Source of the DNA: JBCBRR01 sp039029235
Lineage (GTDB): Bacteria; Bacteroidota; Bacteroidia; Cytophagales; Amoebophilaceae
Assembly (NCBI GenBank): GCA_039029235.1
Contig: JBCCGO010000018.1
Span: 1 to 18,904, forward strand
Length of the DNA stretch: 18,904 nucleotides
Direction of reading: 5' to 3'
Made by a program: the position numbers and the translations under genes. The stretch's first letter is position 1; each line of letters opens with the position of its first letter. Positions 6,584-15,608 of this stretch are shown in pieces. The notes below the pieces were generated by a model that saw only the letters and a program-made list of their open reading frames with translations, made no database searches and had not been told where the DNA came from.

Positions 6584-8059
6584 CTACGGGGCTTTAGGTA
6601 GGGGCTCTTGTTTGGTAAATTCATGAAACTTGACGCTCAGCCTACTGATAGCTGCTAACCATCCTACAAGCGCTAGCAGGATAATAAAGAATATCAGATA
6701 CTGAACCTTTATGATCGATCCGCCTCCCAGCTGTGGTATCAGGTATGCTGAAAGGATTAAAGAGGATAGCCCCTTCCCTAAGCGTGACCCTACACCATCT
6801 ACAGCTGCTTTTCCTTGTGTTTTAGACTCTTCGTCTAGGGGGATATAGGCCCGTTCTTTTGTAGGGTCAAACAGGACATATTTAGCTGATTTAATGAATA
6901 CAACGTTAACAAGCCCAAACTCGGCCGCTAATAATGCGGGTGTGCTGCCCAATGAATAAGCTATGGGACCGAGTGAATCTTTGAAATACAAAGTTGAAAA
7001 GAAGAAAAGGGTAGCTACCAAAGCTACTATAGGCGTCACAGAAGCAGCAAAGCGCCATCCCCTAGCTATGATTGGGGATGCTAGGAAGGTAACAAAGAAA
7101 ATGAGTAGCACACCTGTATAAATGCTTTGCTTGGCGTATATCATCTTGGATACACTACTATCGCCGAGTGCATTGCCCAGTTCGGCAAGATGCACTTTCC
7201 ATACTGACTCGAAAAAATTTATTACCATACCATAGGATATGACCAGGATAGCAATGAGTGGTAGATAGTTTGATTTTGCTAAAAATTTTAAAGATTCTAT
7301 AAACGACTTTTTGACCTTCTTTTTCTTTTCCTGTTTCTGCGCTATGCGATAGAGCGATGGATTTTTTCTGATATCGCGGGCAAAAGCTACGTACATGCCT
7401 AATAAAAGAAGCATCAACAGAAACGTCAACCCCACGAGCAAGTTTAAGTTTGCTAGCGTTGTCAAGAAGATACCTGAGACTATCAGGGCTGCACCAGAAC
7501 TTAATGAGAGAAAGCTGTAAATTCTCTTAGCCTGCTCACTGCTGGTAATTTCATTAGCAAAGGTCCAGAAGGAAATACCTAGTACAAATGTCCCCCAAGC
7601 TTCGGCATTCATGTAGAGCAATGAAAAAGGCCAATACTTGATACTTGTCAGAAAACCTTGCCATCTAGCGTATTTCTTAAGCGTATCTTCTCCTAGCCAC
7701 TTATACAGGACCAGCCTATCCATGTTAGGATATAAAAAGAAATAGAAGAAACCGAAAAATACCAAAAAGTAGCTCACAACTATAACGAACCTCGTATCGC
7801 GGTCTACCATCCTGCTGATTCTACCATAGATAATCGTCAGGATTATGGTAAAAGGCAGCACACCGACTGTCTTGATATAGTTAATCGTTTCGCCTACTCC
7901 AGTACTGAATATGAATAGGTCCTTGACATTTCTTAAGACGGAGTAGTTCAGGGATATAACGAAGAAGATCAAGGCAAGGGGTATGAACTTACGCAACTCA
8001 TGGCGGTATATAGGAAATATTACACTCCGTAGACGGCCAAATTCTTTATTACTCTCCAT
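6584..8059 (-). CDS. ATP/ADP translocase, NTT (TLC) family nucleotide transporter
   Basis: A 491-residue multi-pass membrane protein with about 11-12 hydrophobic helices, the usual NTT length. Family-typical stretches are NYSVLRNVKDLFI (38-50), NAEAWGTFVLGISFW (151-165), a basic loop KKKKVKKSFIESLKFL (245-260) and SYGMVINFFESVWKVHL (275-291). Further on, KSAKYVLFDPTKERAYIPLD (390-409) and QGKAAVDGVGSRLGKG (415-430) are also typical. Members exchange host ATP for bacterial ADP, or import other nucleotides, across the inner membrane of intracellular bacteria. The exact substrate cannot be told from sequence alone. Starts at the ATG at 8059. The strand opposite is empty, with about 280 bp upstream before the peroxiredoxin stop. 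Its presence strongly suggests an obligate intracellular lifestyle. NTT paralogues are common in this group, so no gene symbol is given. Confidence 0.93.
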   Translation of the reverse strand: MESNKEFGRLRSVIFPIYRHELRKFIPLALIFFVISLNYSVLRNVKDLFIFSTGVGETINYIKTVGVLPFTIILTIIYGRISRMVDRDTRFVIVVSYFLVFFGFFYFFLYPNMDRLVLYKWLGEDTLKKYARWQGFLTSIKYWPFSLLYMNAEAWGTFVLGISFWTFANEITSSEQAKRIYSFLSLSSGAALIVSGIFLTTLANLNLLVGLTFLLMLLLLGMYVAFARDIRKNPSLYRIAQKQEKKKKVKKSFIESLKFLAKSNYLPLIAILVISYGMVINFFESVWKVHLAELGNALGDSSVSKMIYAKQSIYTGVLLIFFVTFLASPIIARGWRFAASVTPIVALVATLFFFSTLYFKDSLGPIAYSLGSTPALLAAEFGLVNVVFIKSAKYVLFDPTKERAYIPLDEESKTQGKAAVDGVGSRLGKGLSSLILSAYLIPQLGGGSIIKVQYLIFFIILLALVGWLAAISRLSVKFHEFTKQEPLPKAP

Positions 8060-8338
8060 ATGTCATCTAAATAGTTTAGGCTCGTGCTTTTGCGAGCTAT
8101 TTTTCTTGGTTTGTGGTTCTGTTGGTTACCTAGCTTGCTGGGAGTCAACAGCGTAGTGTCATTCCGTTTCTCCTTGCAAAAAATAAAAAATTATCCTTCC
8201 CTTTGGCTGGCAATGGCATATCTCTACCAAACTGCCTCTAAGCTTTGGCGGTGACTACTGCCTCTCTCCCGCTGCTCTTTGGCTATAAGCAACGGCTAAC
8301 CAACCTTAGGCTTCTCAGGTGTCAGGGGGCTTACTTGT

Positions 8339-8986
8339 TTAGTTTTGTGTACTATTCATGTATCTATTCAGATAGTTAGCAACGCTCTCTTGGTTGGCTC
8401 GCATAGCTTCCTGTCCTCTTTGCCAGTTGGCAGGACACACGTCTCCTGTATGCTCTACATGGTTCCACATATCAATAATGCGAAGCACTTCATCAACTTT
8501 TCTCCCTAAGGAAAAGTCATTGGTCGTAGTGTGTCTAATGAGGCCCTGCTTATCAATATAAAAGGTAGCTCTGCAGGCAACTGGCATACCGTCAAACCTC
8601 CTGTTCCCTTCGTCGTCATAATCCCAATCACCGCCCAATACTCCATAGTTGATAGCAATCGTCTTGTCTACATCAGCAACCAGGGGATAGGTAACCCCTT
8701 GAATGCCTCCGCGATTTCTAGGAGTTTGGAGCCAGGCTAAGTGGACTGCTTCTGTATCAGTAGAGCAGCCGACTACAGCTACGTTGCGCTGCTCAAACTC
8801 ATTTAGTAGCTCTTGAAAAGCTATCAGCTCGGTAGGACAAACAAACGTGAAGTCTTTGGGATAGAAAAAGAAAATTACTTCCTTTTTCCCCACAAACTGC
8901 GCTAGAGAAAAGTCTTGCACGATTTCCCGTCCCTGAACTACTGCAGGTGCTCTAAATATGGGTGCTTTTTTTCCTATTAAAGTCAT
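8339..8986 (-). CDS. 2-Cys peroxiredoxin (AhpC/Prx1 type)
   Basis: A thiol peroxidase of 215 residues that reduces hydrogen peroxide and organic peroxides in the cytoplasm. The active-site loop FFYPKDFTFVCPTEL (40-54) has the peroxidatic cysteine C50 with P43 and T47. The catalytic arginine is R139 in CRATFYID, and the resolving cysteine C184 lies in DVCPANW, so this is a typical 2-Cys enzyme. The C-terminal tail runs on to residue 215. No AhpF or thioredoxin reductase gene is nearby, so the electron donor is encoded elsewhere. The gene is divergent from the DMT permease remnant, and a promoter-like box lies 44-51 bp upstream of the ATG. Confidence 0.93.
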   Translation of the reverse strand: MTLIGKKAPIFRAPAVVQGREIVQDFSLAQFVGKKEVIFFFYPKDFTFVCPTELIAFQELLNEFEQRNVAVVGCSTDTEAVHLAWLQTPRNRGGIQGVTYPLVADVDKTIAINYGVLGGDWDYDDEGNRRFDGMPVACRATFYIDKQGLIRHTTTNDFSLGRKVDEVLRIIDMWNHVEHTGDVCPANWQRGQEAMRANQESVANYLNRYMNSTQN

Positions 8987-9029
8987 AACTGGATGTCTTA
9001 CTGCAAGGTAAAGGCTTAAATTTTAAAAA

Positions 9030-9037
9030 CAAAATTA
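9030..9037 (-). promoter_or_regulatory. Possible Bacteroidota -7 box for the peroxiredoxin gene
   Basis: The minus strand reads TAATTTTG, a match to the Bacteroidota TAnnTTTG -7 element, 44-51 bp upstream of the peroxiredoxin ATG. That would place the transcript start near 9023 with a leader of roughly 35-40 nt. No clear TTTG -33 box is seen upstream, so the call is tentative. Confidence 0.4.
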
Positions 9038-9177
9038 TTGCCTAGCTGGCTTAGTAACTATTAGGTGCCTAGCAGTAATCTGAAGCAGCTATAACATTTG
9101 TAAGTTGTAAGAACGGCTAGCCTAGCAATAGCTTTATAAGCTGCTGGCGGCTAATATAGCATAAATATCGCCAAGAT

Positions 9178-10025
9178 ATGTCTATTTTATACATGATAGT
9201 GGCTACAGCTTTCTGGGGCGGAAGTTTCCTGCTAACCAAGCTGGCTCTCCAGCATATATCTACTACAGCTTTTATCTTTCTGAGGTTTGCGGTAGCAGCC
9301 CTATTTATGCTCCCGAGTTTAGTATGGTATAGCATCCCTCTCAAGCGGCAGACCGTAATGCAAGGTATTCAGTTAGGGCTACTCCAGGTAGGGATGATGT
9401 TCTTACAAACCATAGGGCTACAAACAATTTCTCCTACTTTATCTGCTTTCTTGTCCGGTTTCTTCATTGTATTCGTACTATTCATCCGGTTCATCATGCA
9501 GGGGATGTTTCCCAGTATTATAGACCTGCTCAGTTCGCTGCTATGCTTGGCTGGACTTGCCTTGCTTACCCATAGTTATGGGCTCGGATGGAAGCCAGGG
9601 GTGCTTTACACCCTGGGCTGTGCTCTTTTTTGGCTGTACACACCTATGTGTTAGATAGGTATGTATCGGCTGGTAATGCTACCCTGCTGACTTTTATGCA
9701 GATGCTAACGCTGGCTGCTTTTGCCGGCGCTGTATCCTTGCTAGCTGATCATGGTATCCAGCTGCCTAAACAGCTAGTCAGCTGGGGAGCGATTTTGTTT
9801 TGTGGTATCTTCTGCTCTAGTGTAGCTTTCTGGCTGCAAGCACGTGCTCAGCAACATTTGGGAGCCTTCCAGGTAGCTATGATACTGATGCTAGAACCTG
9901 TGTTTGCAACGCTACTTACCTGCGGGGTACTAGGAGAGCAACTTTCTACACAGGCTTATATTGGAATAGCTATGATCATTGGCGCTATTGCGATCATCAA
10001 TACACGACTAAAAACGCTTACCTGA
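9178..10025 (+). pseudogene. DMT/EamA-family permease broken by a one-base deletion
   Basis: Two overlapping frames together encode one drug/metabolite transporter of about 282 residues with ten predicted membrane helices. The first half (9178-9654) opens MSILYMIVATAFWGGSFLLT, the usual EamA start, and stops just after LGCALFW. The second frame resumes with AVHTYVLDRYVSAGNATLLTF and ends at 10025 after a second EamA domain. Adding one base at 9631-9633 (TGG to TGGG, after a run of six T) restores ALFWAVHTYVLDRYV exactly, and the total becomes a multiple of three. The homopolymer makes three explanations possible: a sequencing error, a recent inactivation, or rescue by slippage on the T run. 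The second half is otherwise intact, so any loss is recent. Substrate unknown. Confidence 0.85.
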
Positions 10026-10139
10026 TCTATTTATCGGGGTTGATGGATTTTTACGTTATTTACTTGAGTGTTTATAGATACTCAGGATGGCAAAGACCCA
10101 AGCTCAGCGAATGTAGGCGATCCTAGAACTACAAGCTGC

Positions 10140-11393
10140 TTAAGGAGCTTGTATGAGCGATCTTCTCAGTAAATTGAGCAAGTAAAGGGCTGTAAGCTGT
10201 ATGTTATGACCACGATGACTGCCTAGCCGTAGTTGCTCAGCACAGGAACCCTGCGCATCTGCTAGCGCAATCCAGACCGTTCCTACAGGCGTGGTTGCAC
10301 TACTTCCTCCTGGTCCTGCCACACCCGTACTAGCCAGGCCTATAGCAGCTTGAAACTTAGCCCTGACTCCTTGTGCCATGGCTATAGCGGTGGTACTACT
10401 GACAGTGCCATGCTGCGCTAGCATAGCTGCGGGGATGCCTAGGAGCTCTTGTTTAGCTGTGCTCTGGTAGGGGATAATACCTCCTTTGTAGTAAGCAGAA
10501 CTGCCCGGGACACGGGTAATTAGGTGAGATGCATAACCTCCTGAGCAGCTCTCTGCGATAGCTAGGGTCTTTCCGTGTACTTGCAAGGTACTACCTACTA
10601 CTTCCTCTAGGGTATCCTCGTCATATCCATAGATGTACGGAGCGGCCCAAGGCTGGAGTTGACGTACTTGCGCTAGTACTTGCTGCTTCAGCTGTATCAG
10701 GTGCGGTCCCATAGCAGTAAGTCTTAGCCGAACTGTTCCTAAGGCAGGCAGGTAAGCTAGCCGGATGTGGCTGGGCAGTGCTGCTGCCCAAGGCTTGATT
10801 ACCGCTGCTAGTTGTGGCTCTGTGATGCCTATAGTATGAATGGTTTTGTGATAGATAGCGGGCAAGTCAAAGCTTTTGCGCAGACGCGGAAGCACAGTAT
10901 CTTGCATCATCTGTTCCATCTCATGCGGAACGCCTGGTAAGGCTATGAGCACTTTGTCCTCTTTTGCCAGCCATACACCAGGTACTGTGCCCAGTTTGTT
11001 AGCAATGCTGCTACTGTGTGCTAGCCCAGCCGGTGGGAAGCTATTGGCCGATGGAGGAGCGTCTCTCCCAGCTTGTGAGGTATGTCGGACATCAGTCCCA
11101 GCCTGTCTGTAGTGTACTAGGGTGTTATTCAGATAGCGCGCCAAGGCCTGCTTGGTTAGATCGTCCTGCGTAGGACCCAACCCCCCGGTGGTGATAATGA
11201 TAGCGGCGCGCTTTTTGGCAGCAGACAGGGCACCGAGAATAGCTTCCTCTTCATCGCCTACCGTGGTAGTCTGAGTGACTTTAGTGCCTATTTGGGTAAG
11301 TGCTGCACATAACCAATGCACATTGGTATCCAGTGTCTGGCCATACAACAATTCATGGCCTATAGAAATAATTTCGGCCGTTATCTGCTGCAT
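10140..11393 (-). CDS. cinA: CinA: nicotinamide-nucleotide amidase with MoCF-like domain
   Basis: A 417-residue protein of normal CinA length. The N-terminal MoCF-fold domain (1-170) starts TAEIISIGHELLYGQTLDTN and contains TTGGLGPTQDDLT (68-80) and LPGVPHEM (152-159). The C-terminal PncC domain (about 260-415) has AIAESCSGGYASHLITRVPGS (278-298) with the active-site serine, and GVAGPGG. The PncC part deamidates nicotinamide mononucleotide in NAD salvage; the N-terminal domain is linked to ADP-ribose pyrophosphatase activity in homologues. The name reflects competence induction in some species, which is not implied here. It is the last gene of the tilS-ruvB-folA-cinA run, 6 bp after folA, so very likely co-transcribed. 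Confidence 0.94.
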   Translation of the reverse strand: MQQITAEIISIGHELLYGQTLDTNVHWLCAALTQIGTKVTQTTTVGDEEEAILGALSAAKKRAAIIITTGGLGPTQDDLTKQALARYLNNTLVHYRQAGTDVRHTSQAGRDAPPSANSFPPAGLAHSSSIANKLGTVPGVWLAKEDKVLIALPGVPHEMEQMMQDTVLPRLRKSFDLPAIYHKTIHTIGITEPQLAAVIKPWAAALPSHIRLAYLPALGTVRLRLTAMGPHLIQLKQQVLAQVRQLQPWAAPYIYGYDEDTLEEVVGSTLQVHGKTLAIAESCSGGYASHLITRVPGSSAYYKGGIIPYQSTAKQELLGIPAAMLAQHGTVSSTTAIAMAQGVRAKFQAAIGLASTGVAGPGGSSATTPVGTVWIALADAQGSCAEQLRLGSHRGHNIQLTALYLLNLLRRSLIQAP

Positions 11394-11399
11394 AGGGGA

Positions 11400-11894
11400 C
11401 TATCGAGTACGAATCAGCTCAACAAAGTCATAGGCATAGCGGTGCTGTGCATCAGGCTGGTGGGAAATGCGCTTGGTTTCTATCCACTCATACTTGCTTA
11501 GTGCGGGGAAAAAGGTATCGCCAGCAACTTCAGCTTTAACTTCTGTAAGGCAAATCTTGTCCACCCAGGCAATGGCTGCCTGGTAAGTAGCACCACCTCC
11601 GGCTACAAATACCTCTGTTTCGCCGGCTCGTTCAGCTAGGTCGGCTGCTTTTTGCAGATCAGTAGCCGTATAGCAACCTGGAGCCTTATAGTACACATTG
11701 CGACTCAGGACTATTATTTTTCTGCCTAGCAACGGCCTTGCCAAAGACTCATAAGTTATCCTGCCCATGATTACGTGATGTCCCAGCGTAGTACGCCGGA
11801 AGTGTCTCATGTCTGCAGGCAAATGCCAGGAAAGTTGATCGCCATTGCCGATAACTTGGTTAGCTGCCTTGGCCACTATAATAGTTTTGATCAC
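11400..11894 (-). CDS. folA: Dihydrofolate reductase
   Basis: This 164-residue enzyme reduces dihydrofolate to tetrahydrofolate with NADPH, supplying one-carbon units for thymidylate, purine and methionine synthesis. Landmarks are IIVAKAANQVIGNGDQLSWHLP (5-26), the catalytic acidic residue D28 in PADMRHF, MGRITYES (43-50, NADPH-binding region), GRKIIVLSR and the VAGGGATY glycine turn near 97. Length and motif order are normal for the bacterial enzyme. It lies 27 bp after ruvB and 6 bp before cinA in the same orientation. No thyA or folate biosynthesis gene is visible in the window. Confidence 0.94.
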   Translation of the reverse strand: MIKTIIVAKAANQVIGNGDQLSWHLPADMRHFRRTTLGHHVIMGRITYESLARPLLGRKIIVLSRNVYYKAPGCYTATDLQKAADLAERAGETEVFVAGGGATYQAAIAWVDKICLTEVKAEVAGDTFFPALSKYEWIETKRISHQPDAQHRYAYDFVELIRTR

Positions 11895-11921
11895 AAATGG
11901 GCTATATCATTGATTAAAAAA

Positions 11922-12977
11922 CTAGTCAAATAAAATCCCCATACGCTGGGGTAGCGCCAGCTTGAGATGCCGGTAGGCCTTTTCAGTAGCTTCTCGCCCT
12001 CTAGGCGTTCGCTTAAGATACCCCTCTTGGATCAGGAAGGGCTCATACACTTCTTCAATAGTTTCGGCCTCTTCGCCACATGCTATAGCAATCGTGCCAA
12101 TGCCTACGGGACCACCCCCAAACTTCTCGATGATCGTCGCCAAGATACGATTGTCCATCTCATCTAGCCCATGCGCGTCCACATCCAGCGACTGGAGTGC
12201 CAGCTGGGTAACTTCCTGGGTAATGGGGCCTGTTCCTCTAATTTGGGCAAAGTCTCTCGTTCTTTTAAGCAAATTATTCGCAATACGAGGCGTACCCCGA
12301 CTTCTCCGTGCTAGCTCCGCAGCCGCTGCCGCCTCAGTAGTTAAGCCCAAGATTTGACTAGAGCGTCTAACAATCTTCGCCAGGAGTGCTGCATCATAGT
12401 ATTCTAGCCGCATATTAATGCCAAAACGTGCCCGCAGCGGAGCAGTCAGCAAGCCAGATCGTGTCGTAGCCCCGATAAGGGTGAAAGGATGGAGGTTGAG
12501 CTGTATGCTACGCGCATTGGGCCCCGCGTCAAGCATAATATCAATCTTAAAGTCCTCCATGGCGGTGTATAGATACTCCTCGATCACCGGATTGAGCCGA
12601 TGGATTTCATCAATGAACAATACATCATGGAGCGCCAAGTTCGTCAATAGCCCCGCCAAATCACCAGGCTTGTCCAGCACAGGGCCAGACGTAATGCGGA
12701 TATTGGCTTGCAATTCATGCGCAACGATGTGTGCCAGCGTAGTCTTGCCCAGTCCAGGGGGGCCATGTAGCAGTACATGGTCTAGTGCCTCTTGCCTTTG
12801 CCGAGCAGCTTGTACAAATACTTGGAGGTTCTCCACGATCTTGGCTTGGCCAGTGAAGTCAGCAAAACTGAGCGGCCGTAGGGTGCTTTCTGATTCCTTT
12901 TCCCACCCTGCTGCAGCGGGCGGGGATGGCTGGAGATATTCCTTAGGCATAGCCGGCTTTTTAGCTAAGATACGCAT
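11922..12977 (-). CDS. ruvB: Holliday junction branch-migration helicase RuvB
   Basis: An AAA+ motor of 351 residues that, with RuvA and RuvC, moves and resolves Holliday junctions in recombinational repair. Motifs: [13 protein letters not shown] (32-44), Walker A GPPGLGKT (72-79), Walker [11 protein letters not shown] (119-128), [18 protein letters not shown] (169-186, sensor 1 and arginine finger region), and the C-terminal winged helix with [11 protein letters not shown] and [17 protein letters not shown]. An extra 30 residues rich in Pro and Ala precede the conserved core, so ATG at the M10 position is an alternative start. It sits between tilS (57 bp upstream) and folA (27 bp downstream). 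Confidence 0.96.
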   Translation of the reverse strand: MRILAKKPAMPKEYLQPSPPAAAGWEKESESTLRPLSFADFTGQAKIVENLQVFVQAARQRQEALDHVLLHGPPGLGKTTLAHIVAHELQANIRITSGPVLDKPGDLAGLLTNLALHDVLFIDEIHRLNPVIEEYLYTAMEDFKIDIMLDAGPNARSIQLNLHPFTLIGATTRSGLLTAPLRARFGINMRLEYYDAALLAKIVRRSSQILGLTTEAAAAAELARRSRGTPRIANNLLKRTRDFAQIRGTGPITQEVTQLALQSLDVDAHGLDEMDNRILATIIEKFGGGPVGIGTIAIACGEEAETIEEVYEPFLIQEGYLKRTPRGREATEKAYRHLKLALPQRMGILFD

Positions 12978-13034
12978 TTATATCGCTACAAAAAATGTTT
13001 CAGAGAGCCGCAAAGCCATAGCTGGGAAATAAGG

Positions 13035-14435
13035 CTATGGTTTCTGCAAATCGCAGTGTGGGCTTAGGGAGCGTACGCAGCAGCAAGGCATCAGCCGCGC
13101 TTCGTAAACCATTTGCGTATTAGTGGTAATGCTAAACCGACCATCGATCCGATAGCCCATCACCCAGACCAGCTCATCCCCCGACAGCATCACATAAATG
13201 TCTCCCTTAAGTGGCATGGGCACCTTGCAGTCCACCAAAAAATCGCTCAGCTTTTTGCGCTGCCGCATACCCAACGGGTAAAAGTAATCTCCGGGTTGCC
13301 ACTTTCTGATTGTCAGCGGAAACCTTAGCAACGCCAAGTCCAGAGCAGCCACATCGCCATCAGGTATGATGGTATACTGTGCCCGTGGTATGACCCGCAG
13401 CCGCAGCCTATGATCTCGGGTTACTAATACCTGATCAGCAGCAGCGGCAATGGTATAAGAGCATTGGCTTCTTAGCACGTGCGGCGTAATGATCCACCTG
13501 GACCGATCTACGTAGAGCTGATAATTCGGTGACGCGATCCACTTACCAGGCTGGGGACTGCACCGCAGCAGGTCCCTGAGCTGTGCAAACCCAAACCCAA
13601 ACGGCTCTAGCAACGCCGCCAGTACCACTGGTGCCCAAGGCTTGTCCTGAAGCTGTTGGATAACCAAATAATATTGCGCGCCATGCTGCTGGAGTATTTG
13701 CTGACGCACGGCTCCTGTATATTCCTGGAAAAAGGCCTCCACCTGTCCCAGTCGCTCCACAGTCAGCCTACTCGTAGCAGTCAGGCTAGGATTGAGCGCC
13801 TGGAGTAGCGGGATGACCTTATTTCTGACAAAATTTCTCGCATAACTATCTTGAACGTTAGAAGCATCCTCTCGCCAAGCTAGCTGAGCTACCTGTGCAT
13901 ACCGCAGCAACTGAGCCTTGTCAGCAAAAATCAATGGCCGAATCACCCTTCCCTGCCGAGGAAGTATACCATGCAAGCCTGCAATGCCCGTCCCCCTCGT
14001 CAGGTTGAGTAAGAGCGTCTCCAGACTATCATTGCTATGGTGGGCTGTAGCAACTTTGTCTATAGCGTGCTGGACGCAAAGCTCCTCAAGCCACTGATAG
14101 CGTAGCTCCCGAGCAGCCATCTGGAGAGAGAGTTTCTTTTTGTGTGCATAAGCAAGCGTATCAAAAGACTGCTCATAAAGCTTTGCTCCATATTGCTGTG
14201 CCAGCTGACGCACAAAGGCTGCATCCTGGTCCGAGGCTGCTCCCCGCAGTCCAAAATGGCAGTGGGCTATGGCAAATGGGAGCTTGGCCTGGTAGAAAAG
14301 CGAGCTCATCACTACAGAATCTACTCCCCCGCTAACAGCCAGCAACGTAGTCTCCCCCTGGGCAAGCAGCCGTTGCTCACGAATAAACGCCCGAAAAGCT
14401 GCCAATAAGCTTGTGCCATCATTTTTGTACCACAC
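13035..14435 (-). CDS. tilS: tRNA(Ile)-lysidine synthase TilS
   Basis: TilS attaches lysine to C34 of the CAU-anticodon tRNA-Ile using ATP, which lets it read AUA codons; it is essential in most bacteria. The PP-loop ATPase motif is LLAVSGGVDSVV (31-42), followed by AHCHFGLRGAASDQDAAFV (57-75), ATAHHSNDSLETLLLNLTRGTG and the central LLRYAQ region. The C-terminal domain has WQPGDYFYPLGMRQRKKLSDFLVD. Length (466) is that of a full protein with all domains. The frame opens with GTG at 14435. No in-frame ATG precedes the PP-loop, so the start is GTG, or a TTG ten codons later. It is the first gene of the minus-strand tilS-ruvB-folA-cinA run. Confidence 0.93.
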   Translation of the reverse strand: MWYKNDGTSLLAAFRAFIREQRLLAQGETTLLAVSGGVDSVVMSSLFYQAKLPFAIAHCHFGLRGAASDQDAAFVRQLAQQYGAKLYEQSFDTLAYAHKKKLSLQMAARELRYQWLEELCVQHAIDKVATAHHSNDSLETLLLNLTRGTGIAGLHGILPRQGRVIRPLIFADKAQLLRYAQVAQLAWREDASNVQDSYARNFVRNKVIPLLQALNPSLTATSRLTVERLGQVEAFFQEYTGAVRQQILQQHGAQYYLVIQQLQDKPWAPVVLAALLEPFGFGFAQLRDLLRCSPQPGKWIASPNYQLYVDRSRWIITPHVLRSQCSYTIAAAADQVLVTRDHRLRLRVIPRAQYTIIPDGDVAALDLALLRFPLTIRKWQPGDYFYPLGMRQRKKLSDFLVDCKVPMPLKGDIYVMLSGDELVWVMGYRIDGRFSITTNTQMVYEARLMPCCCVRSLSPHCDLQKP

Positions 14436-15079
14436 CAGTCCAGTATATAAAAAATCTACCTATCAGAGGCAAGGAATAAGCCGCGGCTTCCTGCAGATAC
14501 CAAACTAGTGAGGATAGACGATACGTCCTACGACAACGCTCAGGAAACACGCATAGGTATTGCTAAGTACGGACTTGCCCCAGCAATGCACCAAGATCAG
14601 CCAGCACTCCTCATCCTGTAGCCAATACTAAACACAAAACCAGCATGTCCCCAAAAAATCATCGTTAGTTGCGACTTTGCCACCAAGCATCTGCGCAAAA
14701 GCAAGGGCGACTATTAGATTGCATAAGGACTTAGCACTGCCCTCTGCCAAGCCTTTGGATACCCGAACGTTCAGACCAAATCCTTGCTAGAGCGTGAAAG
14801 CAACAAAGAACAAAGCGAGTGCAAGCAACCCATCGCCGACTTTGTGATCGAAGGCCAAGCGGCCAATAAATACATCGTCGAGATAGATCGGGCCTACACA
14901 AGCATCTCCATCCACAGAGCCGGCTGCAATGCCAGCCGGCTCATCGTGGGCAGTCGCAGCTAAACATACGATCTATTGCCTGGAGATCTGGTTGCTGGGG
15001 GTGCCCGGCTGCACCGGGAGCATACATATCAGCTCCCTGCTCAGGGAAGCAGCTTGCTAGCTCAGGTGCGCAGCCCCGC
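14436..15079. other. Interval between tilS and the HsdR_N-like gene
   Basis: It holds the decayed PD-(D/E)XK gene described separately and several palindromes: AAGCCGCGGCTT near 14480, and a perfect 9-bp stem with an 8-nt loop at 14917-14942 (GAGCCGGCT/AGCCGGCTC). The tilS promoter must lie just above 14435, but no clear box is seen. No tRNA is recognised. Confidence 0.5.
14645..14963 (+). pseudogene. Remnant of a PD-(D/E)XK nuclease-family (Rpn/PDDEXK_2-like) transposase
   Basis: In one plus-strand frame, 14655 onwards reads KIIVSCDFATKHLRKSKGDY, then stops at 14715 and 14724, then an open run of 78 codons (14727-14963). That run contains SLLERESNKEQ, IADFVIEG, KYIVEID and SRLIV. This order (an opening DFA.K.L.K, then LLE.E.N.E, D..VE, I.EI, S.LIV) resembles the N-terminal half of Rpn-like/PDDEXK_2 proteins often annotated as transposases. 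The only nearby ATG (14645) is in a different frame, and the rest of a family-length protein is missing. The gene therefore appears broken by at least two stops, a frameshift and a 3' loss. The family assignment is from motif memory only. Confidence 0.5.
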
Positions 15080-15547
15080 CTATGTCACACTTGTAACCGC
15101 ATTCGCATGGGGGATGGCTTGTAATCGCTGATAGCTCAGGGGATTATAGCTGACTTGCCAGCAATAATGCTGCATACCATTGGTTATAACCAGTAGCTGG
15201 GCCTGTAGATGCGGATTGTAGCGTGCCAGTTGGTGCCACGTGCTAGCATCAACAGCGATGTGGGGAGATTTACATTCTACGAGCATCTGGGGCTTACCTG
15301 CTCTGTTAAAGACCACAATATCTGGTCTATGCTGCCTGTGGCTGTGTTTGATCCTCCCCTCTAGCCTAATCAATGACTTGGGATAGGCCAGCTGATGGAT
15401 CAGATAATGCACGAAGTGCTGCCGAGTCCATTCTTCAGGCGTGAGTCGAACAAATTTCTTGCGTACGACATCAAAAATACGAAGCCCCGCAGCGCTATGT
15501 TGTACCTTCCAGTCAAATGTCGGTAAATTGAGATACTGCACGGTCAT
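15080..15547 (-). CDS. HsdR N-terminal-like (HSDR_N_2) PD-(D/E)XK fold protein
   Basis: A small protein of 155 residues resembling the stand-alone HsdR_N-like proteins common in Bacteroidota. Near the start is IFDVVRKKFVRLTPEEWTR (24-42), then QHFVHYLI. A PD-(D/E)XK nuclease core follows: PD at 75-76, then LVECK at 89-93, giving D76, E91 and K93 with 14 residues between D and E. The end has LLVITNGMQHYCW. The fold suggests DNA cleavage or binding, but the cellular role of this family is not established and there are no HsdM or HsdS partners here. I chose the ATG at 15547; an in-frame TTG three codons upstream (15556) is less likely. It is divergent from the atpZ-like gene with a 61-bp gap. 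Confidence 0.85.
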   Translation of the reverse strand: MTVQYLNLPTFDWKVQHSAAGLRIFDVVRKKFVRLTPEEWTRQHFVHYLIHQLAYPKSLIRLEGRIKHSHRQHRPDIVVFNRAGKPQMLVECKSPHIAVDASTWHQLARYNPHLQAQLLVITNGMQHYCWQVSYNPLSYQRLQAIPHANAVTSVT

Positions 15548-15608
15548 TACTAGCAACTGGTCTTGAGAAGTCCTAACCTACATTGAGAAGTTCCAGCCTA
15601 ATACCTAT

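Noticed and set aside
9178..10025. Programmed -1 ribosomal frameshift in the DMT transporter
   Set aside because: The T6 run lacks a proper slippery heptamer in the zero frame and this family is not known to use frameshifting; a base deletion explains it better.
12418..13032. 204-codon plus-strand ORF opposite ruvB
   Set aside because: It is the shadow of the ruvB coding strand; ruvB has all its motifs.
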